Assembly (NCBI GenBank): GCA_002314605.1 | Contig: DCGO01000133.1 | Span: 12,613 to 31,210 of the forward strand | Direction: 5' to 3' | DNA: 18,598 nt | Source: Lentisphaeria bacterium UBA1776 | GTDB taxonomy: Bacteria > Verrucomicrobiota > Lentisphaeria > Victivallales > Victivallaceae | Shown here: positions 1-7,724 of the stretch, piece after piece | Position numbering within the stretch: the first letter of the stretch is position 1 | Layout of the letters: each line of letters opens with the position of its first letter | Notes under the pieces: model-generated | What the model was told of the DNA's origin: nothing | Seen by the model: only the letters and a program-made list of their open reading frames with translations | Database searches by the model: none | Made by a program: the position numbers and the translations under genes

Positions 1-903
1 GCGGCGGTTCCCGCTCCTGCGGCGGCTCCCGCATCTCTCGCGGATGAGGATGCCAATACCCGGAAGGTGGGGGGCCTTCATGCTGCCGTTCCGGAAAAAA
101 CGGCGGGGTCTCCGATCAGTCTGTCGGCCAAGACGGTGCAGCTTTCCAAGCCGGGTTCTCCCGGCGCAGATACTGTGACGGTACCGTCTCCTGCAGCTCC
201 TGCGGCAAATGAGGATGCCAATACCCGCAAGGTCGGCGTACTCCGGCCCCCTGCGGCAGCTCCCGGCGGAACACCGGTCTCGCCTTCCAAGCAGACCATG
301 GTTCTGCCGTCAACGGATGCCGGGGAGAGTCCCACCGTCAAGATCGCCCGCCCGCTTTCCAAGGTCCCGCGGGCTCCTGCTCCGGCGGCTCCCGGCAAAG
401 CTACGGTGGCGCTGAAGCCGCCGGTCCCTGCGGCGGCTCCTGCCGTGACTTTGAAGCCGCCGGCCGCTTCTGCGGCGGCTCCGACTGTATCTTTGAAATC
501 CGTCGAACCTGCTGCGGCTCCGGTTGCGGCTCCGGCCGCAGAAAAAGCCACAGTGGAGGCCGCTCCGGGCGCTCCGGCTGTTCCCAAGAAGATCGTTCTT
601 CAGAAGAGTGAGGAACCTTCGTCCGCGGAGACTCTCCCGGAGGAAGAGGAAACGCCCAAGCTGACCCTGCAGAAGAAAAAGGATGTTTCTGAGGAAGAAT
701 CTTTTCCGCAGGAAGATGACGGGCAGGAAGACGGGAGTGACACGGCGGACGGAGAGTTGGAGGCGTCTCCTTCCATCCTCAATATGGCGCTGATCGGTGC
801 TGCCGCTTTGCTGCTTCTGATCTCGGCAGGGTTGTCGGCATCCAGCTATTTCAATCTTCACGGGGCAAAGGCTTCTGCGGTTTCCGCCGCTGTCCGCAAG
901 TAA
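1..903 (+). CDS. Pro/Ala-rich repeat protein with C-terminal membrane segment (5' partial)
   Basis: The reading frame is open from the first base, so the N-terminus lies outside the window; 300 residues are visible. Most of the chain is low-complexity Ala/Pro/Lys/Thr with short recurring units of the form T-V-x-L-x-K/P-P (for example TVALKPP, TVSLKS). A diverged tandem unit of about 55 residues begins with EDANTRKVG and occurs twice, from about residues 16 and 71. An acidic Glu/Asp-rich stretch follows (about nt 610-770). A hydrophobic segment of about 22 residues (nt 781-846, ILNMALIGAAALLLL) comes next, then a short Ala/Lys tail. The layout suggests a tail-anchored or single-pass protein with a long disordered arm, but I recognise no family and assign no function. 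GTG at 67 is only the first possible start inside the window, not a likely real start. Confidence 0.72.
   Translation, partial: AAVPAPAAAPASLADEDANTRKVGGLHAAVPEKTAGSPISLSAKTVQLSKPGSPGADTVTVPSPAAPAANEDANTRKVGVLRPPAAAPGGTPVSPSKQTMVLPSTDAGESPTVKIARPLSKVPRAPAPAAPGKATVALKPPVPAAAPAVTLKPPAASAAAPTVSLKSVEPAAAPVAAPAAEKATVEAAPGAPAVPKKIVLQKSEEPSSAETLPEEEETPKLTLQKKKDVSEEESFPQEDDGQEDGSDTADGELEASPSILNMALIGAAALLLLISAGLSASSYFNLHGAKASAVSAAVRK
46..237 (+). repeat. Direct repeat inside the Pro/Ala-rich gene
   Basis: A 27-bp sequence beginning GAGGATGCCAATACCCG occurs at 46-72 and again at 211-237 with three mismatches, exactly 165 bp (55 codons) apart. Between the copies the protein pattern also recurs in diverged form (SPISLSAKTVQL against TPVSPSKQTMVL). 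The DNA repeat is therefore part of a tandem protein repeat and not a mobile element. More copies may lie upstream of the window. Confidence 0.8.
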
Positions 904-955
904 GGCCGGAGGACCGTTTCTTCCCTGTTCACCGGGGTACAGTCCGGGAGGGCTG

Positions 956-1720
956 ATGAAGAATCTGCTGTACATTGACGGATGTGTTTCCCGGGAAAAT
1001 TCCCGTACGGAGAAACTGGCGCAGGCCTGTTTGCGGAGGATCCTTGCATCGGACGATTGCCGTATGGAAACGGTGGTTCTGGAAGACGCCGGCCTGACGG
1101 CGTTGGACGGTGCCATGCTGAAAAAGCGTGAGCGCTGGATCGGCATGGGGGATTTTTCAGATGATTATTTCCGCTTTGCAAAAACGTTTGCCGCTGCAGA
1201 CGTTGTGGTTTTTGCAGTGCCGTACTGGGATCTTGCATTTCCGGCGCTCTTCAAAGTATATCTGGAACACCTCGCAATTCTGAATCTGACATTCCGCTAT
1301 ACGGAAGACGGGCATCCGGTGGGACTGACCCGGGTCCGGAAAGTTCTGTACGTCACTACCGCCGGCGGGTTCATTGGCAGGGCCAATTTCGGGTTTGAAT
1401 ATGTGAAGGGGCTGATGCAGAACCTTTTCGGAATTGCCGATGTCCGGTTTGTCGGTGCGGAAGGTCTGGACATTTGCGGCCATGATCCCCGGGGGATCCT
1501 GGAGGCGGCGATCCGCACACTGCAGACGAAAACTTTTGAACGGCGTCCGGCGGAGAAGGAAACCGGCGGTCCCGGATATTCTGTACAGAAAATTCTGCAG
1601 AAATCCCCTCCGGAGTTGCAAAAAGGTCCGAGTTGTGGTATATTACGCCTCAAGACTTTGCTGAAAAGCGGTCCCTTATTTTGGAGGATGATGAATCATG
1701 AAAACTTCCGAAACCCTTGA
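956..1720 (+). CDS. Flavodoxin-fold NAD(P)H oxidoreductase (AzoR/MdaB-like)
   Basis: The 254-residue product resembles the Flavodoxin_2 family of FMN-dependent NAD(P)H quinone or azo reductases in the cytoplasm. Visible signs are an N-terminal beta strand followed by a Ser/Arg-rich phosphate loop (CVSRENSRTEKL, residues 10-21), the VPYWDLAFPALFKVYLEH segment (88-105), which matches the P-x-Y-N/W...P-x-x-L-K-x-Y motif, and the TTAGGFIG flavin loop (134-141). The physiological substrate cannot be read from sequence. A GGAGG at 947-951 precedes ATG 956 at a short spacing of 4 nt. The family is usually about 180-210 residues. Residues from about 195 onward look unlike it and overlap the nadB promoter, its ribosome-binding site and 23 bp of nadB itself, so the true C-terminus is in doubt. 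Confidence 0.75.
   Translation: MKNLLYIDGCVSRENSRTEKLAQACLRRILASDDCRMETVVLEDAGLTALDGAMLKKRERWIGMGDFSDDYFRFAKTFAAADVVVFAVPYWDLAFPALFKVYLEHLAILNLTFRYTEDGHPVGLTRVRKVLYVTTAGGFIGRANFGFEYVKGLMQNLFGIADVRFVGAEGLDICGHDPRGILEAAIRTLQTKTFERRPAEKETGGPGYSVQKILQKSPPELQKGPSCGILRLKTLLKSGPLFWRMMNHENFRNP
1579..1602. promoter_or_regulatory. Paired palindromes upstream of the nadB promoter (candidate operator)
   Basis: Two perfect palindromes lie side by side: TTCTGTACAGAA (1579-1590) and TTCTGCAGAA (1593-1602). They share the half-site TTCTG/CAGAA, and their centres are 13 bp apart. They end 13 bp before the predicted -35 box of nadB, roughly -72 to -49 relative to the expected transcription start. This placement would suit an activator or an upstream repressor site. 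I do not recognise the motif as a known NAD-biosynthesis regulator site. Confidence 0.35.
1616..1644 (+). promoter_or_regulatory. Predicted sigma-70-type promoter of nadB
   Basis: TTGCAA (1616-1621) and TATATT (1639-1644) are separated by 17 bp. The -10 box is preceded by TGG, giving a TGn extended -10. The expected start of transcription is near 1651, which leaves a leader of about 47 nt containing the nadB Shine-Dalgarno sequence GGAGG at 1683-1687. The promoter lies inside the last codons of the preceding oxidoreductase frame. Confidence 0.65.
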
Positions 1721-3350
1721 ATTTGACCATCTGGTCATCGGCAGCGGTCTTTCCGGTCTCCGGTCTGCGTTGACTCTTGCGGCATCCGGCCGCCGGGTGG
1801 CGGTCATTACCGGGGGAGAGGTGGACGAGTGCAATACCCGTTGTGCCCAAGGGGGGATTGCCTGTGTAACGGATATCGGAGACACTTTTGATGAGCATGT
1901 CCAGGATACTTTGGCTGCCGGAGCGGGATTGTGCAATGAAAAGGCCGTCCGGGCCATTGTGGAAGCCGGTCCCGGAGCTGTTCACGAATTGATTGACATC
2001 GGAACGAAATTCACGACCCGGGGAGACTTGGGATATACCGACAGCAGGGGAGAATACGATCTGGGCCGGGAAGGGGGGCATCACAAGCGGCGGATCCTCC
2101 ATGCCGGCGACATCACCGGAGCCGAGATCGAACGGGCGCTGGTGGCAGCATGCCGTGAGCATGATAATATCACGATTTTTGAGTATCATACCGCCATCGA
2201 TCTCATCGTGTCCGGGCGCTGCGGTCTTCCCGGAGGAAACCGATGCTGCGGAGCGTATGTATTCAGCGACAGGGAAAAGACGGTCAAGACCTTTCTGGCC
2301 GTATCCGTCACGCTGGCCTGCGGCGGAATCGGCAAAGTCTATCTCTATACCAGCAACCCGGATGTGGCCTGCGGTTCCGGGGTGGCAATGGGGTACCGGG
2401 CAGGGGCGAAGATCGCCAATATGGAATTCGTCCAGTTCCATCCGACCATTCTTTATCATCCCACCGAGCGATCCTTCCTGATCAGCGAAGCCCTGCGGGG
2501 CGAAGGCGCCGTGCTCAAGTGCCGGGACCGCAGCGGCAAACTGGTGGAATTCATGCAGAAATACCACCCCATGAAGAGCCTTGCCCCGCGGGATGTGGTG
2601 GCCAGGGCCATTGACAATGAGATGAAGCGCAGCGGTGACGAGTGTGTTTTTCTGGATATCACCCACTTGAGCGAGGAACGGTTGAAACTCCGGTTCCCGA
2701 ATATTTTCCAGCGCTGTCTGGATGCGGGAATCAATATGGCGAAAGAACCGATTCCGGTGGTTCCTGCGGCTCATTTTCTGTGCGGCGGCATTCAGACGGA
2801 CATTTGCGGCTACACCGGGATTCCCGGTCTGTATGCGGTGGGCGAATGCGCCTGCACCGGGCTTCACGGCGCCAACCGGCTTGCCAGCAACAGTCTCCTG
2901 GAGGCGGCGGTGGTGGGTGAAGCCAGTTCCCTGGCCATTGACGAGAATTACTCCCGGCTGGACGCCGGCCGGATCACACCGAAAGACGCTCCGGTGTGGA
3001 CCAGCGGCAATGCCACGGACTCCGACGAGGGGGTGGTCATTGCCCACAACTGGGAGGAGATCCGCCGCTTCATGTGGGACTATGTGGGGATCTACCGGAC
3101 CAGCAAACGTCTGGAACGGGCCAAGAACCGCATCAAACTTCTGCGTCGTGAGATTGAAAAATACTACTGGGACTTTTTGATTACCCGGGATCTGATCGAA
3201 TTGCGCAATATCGCTCTTGTGGCGGAACTCATCATCGATTCATCGCTGCGGCGCAAGGAAAGCCGCGGTTTGCATTACAACGCCGATTACCCCTGCAGTG
3301 ATCCTGAACTTGCCGGGGTGGATACGGTTTTACAACGGGACAAGGAATGA
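1698..3350 (+). CDS. nadB: L-aspartate oxidase NadB
   Basis: NadB is a cytoplasmic FAD enzyme that oxidises L-aspartate to iminoaspartate, the first step of de novo NAD synthesis, with oxygen or fumarate as electron acceptor. The 550-residue length is normal. Visible motifs are the dinucleotide-binding GSGLSG (15-20), REGGHHKRRILHAGD (124-138), QFHPT with H248, APRDVV with R298, AAHFLCGG with H359 and GANRLASNSLLE with R394. These correspond to the E. coli active-site residues H244, R290, H351 and R386. ATG 1698 has GGAGG 10 nt upstream. nadA and nadC, the usual partners, are not in the window. Succinate dehydrogenase or fumarate reductase flavoproteins are the alternative family, but the NRLASNSLLE motif and the lone-subunit context favour NadB. 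The stop overlaps the pcnB start as ATGA. Confidence 0.95.
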   Translation: MKTSETLEFDHLVIGSGLSGLRSALTLAASGRRVAVITGGEVDECNTRCAQGGIACVTDIGDTFDEHVQDTLAAGAGLCNEKAVRAIVEAGPGAVHELIDIGTKFTTRGDLGYTDSRGEYDLGREGGHHKRRILHAGDITGAEIERALVAACREHDNITIFEYHTAIDLIVSGRCGLPGGNRCCGAYVFSDREKTVKTFLAVSVTLACGGIGKVYLYTSNPDVACGSGVAMGYRAGAKIANMEFVQFHPTILYHPTERSFLISEALRGEGAVLKCRDRSGKLVEFMQKYHPMKSLAPRDVVARAIDNEMKRSGDECVFLDITHLSEERLKLRFPNIFQRCLDAGINMAKEPIPVVPAAHFLCGGIQTDICGYTGIPGLYAVGECACTGLHGANRLASNSLLEAAVVGEASSLAIDENYSRLDAGRITPKDAPVWTSGNATDSDEGVVIAHNWEEIRRFMWDYVGIYRTSKRLERAKNRIKLLRREIEKYYWDFLITRDLIELRNIALVAELIIDSSLRRKESRGLHYNADYPCSDPELAGVDTVLQRDKE

Positions 3351-4552
3351 AGTACACACTGCCTGTGGACCCCCGCATGACGGAGGTCGTGGACGAGCTG
3401 CAAAGTGCCGGATTTGAAACCTATATTGTAGGTGGTGCCATCCGGGATCTTCTGATGGACCGCCGCCCGAAGGACTACGACATTTCCACCGCCGCCACTC
3501 CGGAGCAGGTCCGGAACGTTTTCGGCCGCCGCAGTGTGCGGATCATCGGGAGGCGATTCCGGCTGGCGCATCTGCACCTGGGCAAGGAGATCATCGAGAT
3601 CAGTACCTTCCGGCGGGCGCCGGAGGGCCACGGGCGGGAAACGGACGAAGGCGAGTCTGAAACGCTTCCGGAGAACATCATTCTCTCCGACAACGATTAC
3701 GGCACGGTGGAGGAGGATGCCCGGCGGCGGGATTTCACCGTCAATGCCCTTTATTTTGATCCGGTGCAGGAGGAACTGCTGGATTTTTCCGGCCAGAGTC
3801 TGGATGACATCCGTCACGGGGTGGTTCGGGCTATCGGGGATCCGCGGCTGCGGTTTGAGGAGGACCCTGTGCGGATGCTCCGCGCCCTCAAGCTGGTGGG
3901 ACAGTACGACTTTTCCATGGATGCGGATACGGAAAACGCCCTTTTTTCCTCTCTGGAACTGATCCGTTTTGCCTCACCTTCCCGGCTTTCACTGGAGCTT
4001 GAGAAAGTATTGAGTTCCGCTTACGGGGACAAACACCTGAAAGCTTTTCACGATTACGGATTTCTGGAGTATTTTCTGCCCTTTCTGCATGAGCGCTGGG
4101 AGAGCGAAGCCATGCGGTATGCCCTGGAACTTCTGACCGAGCGCAACTACCGGGTGGATGAGGGCGTGTACCGGAACAGTATTTCGCTGGCCACGGCGAT
4201 TCTGGCTCTGCCTTTTGTGGAAGAATCCTGCGGAAGCCGGCCGGGAGACCTCTGGGACCCTTCCCGGGATTCTCTGGCGGCGATCCGGGATATTCTGGAC
4301 GCGATTTTCCGGCCCCAGGGGATGATCAGGAGTGTTATGATGTCTGCTGAACACATCCTCAGGCTTCAGGCCCCCATGGCCCGCATGGAGGATGACGGCA
4401 GTATTGTGGGGGCCTACGGGTACAGTCATGCCCGGGAGGTGTTGTCGATCCAGAATTTTGTCCGCTGGCAGAATCCGGAACTGCAGGATTTCTGGCCGGC
4501 GGAGCACGACCGGCCTCGGCGGGGGCGCAAGCGTCCCCCGAGACGGCGTTGA
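3347..4552 (+). CDS. pcnB: Poly(A) polymerase PcnB-type (class II nucleotidyltransferase)
   Basis: The 401-residue product belongs to the class II tRNA nucleotidyltransferase/poly(A) polymerase family. Visible motifs are GGAIRDLL (29-36), the metal-binding acidic pair D43/D45 in PKDYDIST, the RRDFTVNAL motif (127-135) and the EEDPVRMLRALKL head-to-neck helix (171-183). The stretch GRRFRLAHLHLGKEIIEISTFR closely follows E. coli PcnB and not the CCA-adding enzymes, so 3' polyadenylation of RNA for decay is the likely role. CCA addition cannot be excluded from sequence alone. The protein ends in a strongly basic tail (RPRRGRKRPPRRR), as expected for RNA binding. The start codon overlaps the nadB stop by 4 nt, indicating translational coupling. 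Confidence 0.88.
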   Translation: MKYTLPVDPRMTEVVDELQSAGFETYIVGGAIRDLLMDRRPKDYDISTAATPEQVRNVFGRRSVRIIGRRFRLAHLHLGKEIIEISTFRRAPEGHGRETDEGESETLPENIILSDNDYGTVEEDARRRDFTVNALYFDPVQEELLDFSGQSLDDIRHGVVRAIGDPRLRFEEDPVRMLRALKLVGQYDFSMDADTENALFSSLELIRFASPSRLSLELEKVLSSAYGDKHLKAFHDYGFLEYFLPFLHERWESEAMRYALELLTERNYRVDEGVYRNSISLATAILALPFVEESCGSRPGDLWDPSRDSLAAIRDILDAIFRPQGMIRSVMMSAEHILRLQAPMARMEDDGSIVGAYGYSHAREVLSIQNFVRWQNPELQDFWPAEHDRPRRGRKRPPRRR

Positions 4553-4573
4553 ACAACGGAGAGGGGAGGCGTT

Positions 4574-5665
4574 ATGCCGCACAAATTGAGTTTGATCGTT
4601 CCCTGCTACAACGAGGAAAACACTCTGTCCGGCATTGTGGAACGGATTCTGGCGCTGAAGAGCGCTTCGCTGGATATTGAGATCGTGATCGTGGACGATT
4701 GCTCCAGTGACCGCAGTCGTCAGGTGGCGGAGGATCTTCAGAAAAAATACCCGGAGATCAAGCTGGCTTTTCACCAGGTGAATCAGGGCAAGGGGGCCGC
4801 TCTCCGGACGGGATTTCTGGAAGCCACCGGAGATTTCGTTGGAATTCAGGATGCGGATATGGAGTATGATCCCCGGGATTATCTTGTCATGCTGGAACCT
4901 GTCCTGGACGGCCGTGCGGACATGGTTTTCGGCAGCCGGTATCTTCTGCCGGACACCCGGCGGGTGCTGTATTTCTGGCACACCCGGATGAACCGTTTTC
5001 TGACGTTTGTCTCCAACATGTTCACCAATCTGGATATCACGGACATGGAGACCTGCTACAAACTTTTCCGCAGGGAAGTGATCCGCCCCATTGCCGCCAA
5101 ACTCCGTGAAAACCGGTTCGGCTTTGAACCGGAAGTCACTGCTTACATTGCCGAATCCGGCTGCCGGGTCTGGGAGTGCGCCATTCACTATCACCCGAGA
5201 AGTTACGATGAGGGCAAGAAGATCGGCTGGAAGGACGGATTGCGGGCGCTGTACTGCATTTTGCACTACGGGGCGTGCAATGCGCCTTTGCCCATGCAGC
5301 TGCTGCTTTATCTCTTTATCGGCGGCAGTGCGGCGGTGGCCAATCTTCTCTTTTTCCTGTTGACAACGGCCTGCGGGATGCCGGATTTTCCGGCGATTGT
5401 CTCGGCGTTTGCGGGGGCGGCGGCGGTGAATTATCTCTTCTGCATCGGGATCCTTTTCCGTCACAATGCCCGGTGGGGGACCGCCGGGGAACTGGCGGCT
5501 TACATTTTTGCCGTGCTGGTCATGGGGTGTGTGGATTTTGGAATTACCACCGGGCTGATTTTCTGCGGGTGGCCTGCAGCGGCGGGCAAGGCGATGGCCA
5601 GTTTCTGCGGCTTTGTCGGCAATTTCTTTTTCCGGCGGAATTTCGTGTTTCAGCTGAAGAAATAG
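4574..5665 (+). CDS. GT2 glycosyltransferase fused to GtrA-like membrane domain
   Basis: Residues 1 to about 225 form a GT-A fold of family 2, like dolichyl- or polyprenyl-phosphate sugar transferases. They start with LSLIVPCYNEENTL, and include the nucleotide-binding DD at 41-42, the metal-binding DAD at 93-95, and VFGSRYL (118-124). Residues about 240-360 are a GtrA-like domain with four hydrophobic segments, ending in the typical SFCGFVGNFFFRRNFVF. The single chain therefore probably both loads a sugar on a polyprenyl phosphate and flips or anchors it at the inner membrane, for glycosylation of envelope polymers. Sugar and acceptor are unknown. ATG 4574 follows GGGGAGG by 4 nt, and the gap to pcnB is 21 nt, so they are likely one operon. 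Confidence 0.88.
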   Translation: MPHKLSLIVPCYNEENTLSGIVERILALKSASLDIEIVIVDDCSSDRSRQVAEDLQKKYPEIKLAFHQVNQGKGAALRTGFLEATGDFVGIQDADMEYDPRDYLVMLEPVLDGRADMVFGSRYLLPDTRRVLYFWHTRMNRFLTFVSNMFTNLDITDMETCYKLFRREVIRPIAAKLRENRFGFEPEVTAYIAESGCRVWECAIHYHPRSYDEGKKIGWKDGLRALYCILHYGACNAPLPMQLLLYLFIGGSAAVANLLFFLLTTACGMPDFPAIVSAFAGAAAVNYLFCIGILFRHNARWGTAGELAAYIFAVLVMGCVDFGITTGLIFCGWPAAAGKAMASFCGFVGNFFFRRNFVFQLKK

Positions 5666-5675
5666 AAGGAGAGCC

Positions 5676-5939
5676 ATGGAGATGACATTTACCGCATCCA
5701 CCGATCCTGCGGTCTGCAGCGACAGTGTCAAAGTGACCGTGGAGGACGGTATTCTGAAGGAAGTCAAATTCCGGGGCGGCTGTCCCGGCAATCTCATCGC
5801 CGTGGGAAACCTCGTTGCCGGCATGCCGGTATCCGAGGTGATCCGGCGCCTGAAAGGCATCCGCTGCGGAGAAAAATCCACCTCCTGTGCCGATCAGCTG
5901 GCCCGGATCCTTGAAAAAAGGTTTCCGGATTCACACTGA
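5676..5939 (+). CDS. Small TSCPD-domain protein (TIGR03905-like)
   Basis: This 87-residue protein matches the small TSCPD-domain family, of unknown function, whose domain is also found at the C-terminus of B12-dependent ribonucleotide reductases. The conserved pattern is present: VCSDSV near the N-terminus, FRGGCPGNL (32-40), LVAGM (46-50), RLKGIRCG (58-65) and a terminal TSCADQLA (69-76). The four cysteines C14, C36, C64 and C71 are retained, which suggests metal or thiol chemistry. The signature TSCPD is TSCAD here, with Pro replaced by Ala. AAGGAG at 5666-5671 could serve ATG 5676 or the third codon ATG 5682; the first is listed. It lies 10 nt after the glycosyltransferase and ends 14 nt from the convergent rluD-like gene, with no terminator hairpin between. 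Confidence 0.82.
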   Translation: MEMTFTASTDPAVCSDSVKVTVEDGILKEVKFRGGCPGNLIAVGNLVAGMPVSEVIRRLKGIRCGEKSTSCADQLARILEKRFPDSH

Positions 5940-5953
5940 GGCGTGCCGTCGCT

Positions 5954-6880
5954 TTACTGCATGGCGTCCAGACAACGCTGCATATCTTCCGGCACCGGGG
6001 CGGTGAACCGGAGGAGTTCCCCGGTCACAGGCTGAAAAATCTTCATTTTCCATGCGTGAAGCATCTGCCTGGGCGCGAGACCGGCGGCGCTTCCGCCGTA
6101 GATCTCATCGCCGATGACCGGCAGTCCGATACTGGCGCAATGCACCCGGATCTGGTGGGTGCGTCCGGTCAGGATCCGAACTTCCAACAGGGAGACCGGC
6201 AGGGCATTGAGACGACCGGAACGGACTGTTTTCAGGATGGATACGGCGAGTTTCCCGTTCCGGTGGACCACGGCCATTTTCTGCCGGTGGACCGGGTGAC
6301 GGCCGATCAGGTTTTCGATGCGCTTTTCCCGGAAATCAGGAGTGCCCCGGACGATTGCAAGGTAAGTCTTGGCAGTTTCCCGTTCTGCAAATTCTTCCGC
6401 AAGGCGTGTCTGGGCCGCACGGTGTTTGGCAATGACGAGAATTCCCGATGTATCCTTGTCCAGCCGGTGGACGATGCCGGGACGGTTGTCGGAATCCTGC
6501 AGAGCTTCCGCCATGGCCGGATACCGGTCCAGCAGGGCATTCACGACCGTCCCCGACGTGTTCCCTGCAGCGGGATGGACCACCACATGGGGAGGCTTGT
6601 TGATGACCAGCATGTCACTGTCTTCGTACAGGATCGGGAAGGCAAAGGGTTCCGGCGCCGGGATTTCCGGCACCGGGTCCGGCATCTGTACGGTGATATG
6701 CATGTCCGGAACCGCCGGCATGCGGGGGGAGGGGACGGCTTCTCCGTTCAGCAGGACTCTGCCATCTTTGATCAGCTTCTGGATTGCCGTTCTTGACGTA
6801 CCCGGCAGAAGATCCGCCAGAACTTTATCCAGGCGCTCCCTGGCGGCATGCGGGGGCAGGATCAGCTCATGCGCGGTCAT
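5954..6880 (-). CDS. rluD: RluA/RluD-family 23S rRNA pseudouridine synthase
   Basis: The 308-residue product has an N-terminal S4 RNA-binding domain (about 14-66, ERLDKVLADLLPGTSR...) and a RluA-type catalytic domain. The catalytic motif is RPGIVHRLDKDTSGILVIAK, with the nucleophile D141. The later motifs KTYLAIVRG and LLEVRILTGRTHQIRVH are also in place. Length and S4 domain fit RluD, which modifies helix 69 of 23S rRNA, but the exact uridine targets cannot be fixed from sequence and an RluC-like assignment remains possible. The start overlaps the end of lgt by 14 bp and has no clear Shine-Dalgarno sequence, so translation is probably coupled to lgt. Confidence 0.88.
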   Translation of the reverse strand: MTAHELILPPHAARERLDKVLADLLPGTSRTAIQKLIKDGRVLLNGEAVPSPRMPAVPDMHITVQMPDPVPEIPAPEPFAFPILYEDSDMLVINKPPHVVVHPAAGNTSGTVVNALLDRYPAMAEALQDSDNRPGIVHRLDKDTSGILVIAKHRAAQTRLAEEFAERETAKTYLAIVRGTPDFREKRIENLIGRHPVHRQKMAVVHRNGKLAVSILKTVRSGRLNALPVSLLEVRILTGRTHQIRVHCASIGLPVIGDEIYGGSAAGLAPRQMLHAWKMKIFQPVTGELLRFTAPVPEDMQRCLDAMQ

Positions 6881-7640
6881 CGTCGGCCGGCTTTCTGGCG
6901 AAAATGACGATGAGGATGATCCCGGCTGGGATCATGCCGATACCGATGGTCTGGGCGGGTGTAAGACCGTTCCAGAACTGCTGATGGTCTCCCCGGAAGA
7001 ACTCATCGGCAAAACGGATCACGCCGTAAAGGGCAATATAGCATGCCATGGGGATGCCGGTTTTGGTCTTGCGGATCAGAATCATCATCAGGAGCCCGAT
7101 CAGGATATTGACGGCTGCTTCGTAGAGCTGGACCGGATGGAGCGGTACATCGCCGTAACGCATGCCGGGAATGCTGTCAGCGGGGTAGGCTATTCCGGTC
7201 CAGCAGGCGGTGGGGCTGCCGAAGCAGCAGCCGTTGAGAAAACAGCCGACTCTGCCCACGGCGTGACCGATGGCGAGGGACGGGGTTGTGATGTCCAGCA
7301 CCCGGACGATCTCCAGCTTCTGCCGGCGGCAGTAGAGGATGATGGCCCCCAGGGCGAGAAAGAATCCGCCGTAAAACACCAGTCCGCCCTGATCCACGCG
7401 GATCACATCGAACCAGCGCCCCCGGAATTGTTCCGCAAATTGGATGACGTAAAAGATACGGGCCCCGAGAATGCCTCCGAAGAGACCCAGCAGCATCAGA
7501 CTGGTGGCCTGGTCAGAGGAGAGCTTTGCGTACTTGCGGTTGATCTGCATGAGGACGGTTCCCAGCAGGAATCCTATGGCGGCCATGATGCCGTACCATC
7601 GGATGGCGAAACTGCCGATCTGAATGGCGATGGGCTGCAT
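6867..7640 (-). CDS. lgt: Prolipoprotein diacylglyceryl transferase Lgt
   Basis: Lgt transfers diacylglycerol from phosphatidylglycerol to the lipobox cysteine of prolipoproteins in the inner membrane, the first step of lipoprotein maturation. The 257-residue protein is multi-spanning and has RWYGIMAAIGF near the N-terminus, GGLVFYGG (85-92), the signature region GHAVGRVGCFLNGCCFG (125-141) with the essential Arg and Asn, HPVQLYE (168-174) and YGVIRFADEFFRGD (205-218). The signature carries GCFLNGCC in place of the GNFINGE of E. coli; as far as I recall this is a common variant in other phyla. GGGAG about 11 nt upstream supports the start. Confidence 0.93.
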   Translation of the reverse strand: MQPIAIQIGSFAIRWYGIMAAIGFLLGTVLMQINRKYAKLSSDQATSLMLLGLFGGILGARIFYVIQFAEQFRGRWFDVIRVDQGGLVFYGGFFLALGAIILYCRRQKLEIVRVLDITTPSLAIGHAVGRVGCFLNGCCFGSPTACWTGIAYPADSIPGMRYGDVPLHPVQLYEAAVNILIGLLMMILIRKTKTGIPMACYIALYGVIRFADEFFRGDHQQFWNGLTPAQTIGIGMIPAGIILIVIFARKPADDDRA

Positions 7641-7677
7641 GTGATATTTTACTCCCGGTTAAGATATTTTCCGTAAG

Positions 7678-7683
7678 AATATA
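7678..7683 (-). promoter_or_regulatory. Predicted -10 box for lgt-rluD
   Basis: On the minus strand the sequence reads GCGCTATATTC, with TATATT at 7683-7678. This resembles the -10 boxes of nadB, valS and the amidohydrolase in this window, though it has CGC in place of the TGn extension and no convincing -35 at 16-18 bp. The implied leader is about 30 nt. Confidence 0.4.
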
Positions 7684-7724
7684 GCGCATTTTTCGGATTT
7701 TTCGCGCCGATAAACGGAAAAATA

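Noticed and set aside
1650..3047. 465-codon minus-strand frame opposite nadB
   Set aside because: Antisense shadow of nadB, which carries all its catalytic residues.
3989..5881. 630-codon minus-strand frame across pcnB, the glycosyltransferase and the TSCPD gene
   Set aside because: It opposes three well-supported genes in register and has no family resemblance.
6867..7640. Lgt signature GCFLNGCC as a broken active site
   Set aside because: The essential Arg and Asn are present, and this Cys-rich form is, as far as I recall, a common variant outside Proteobacteria.
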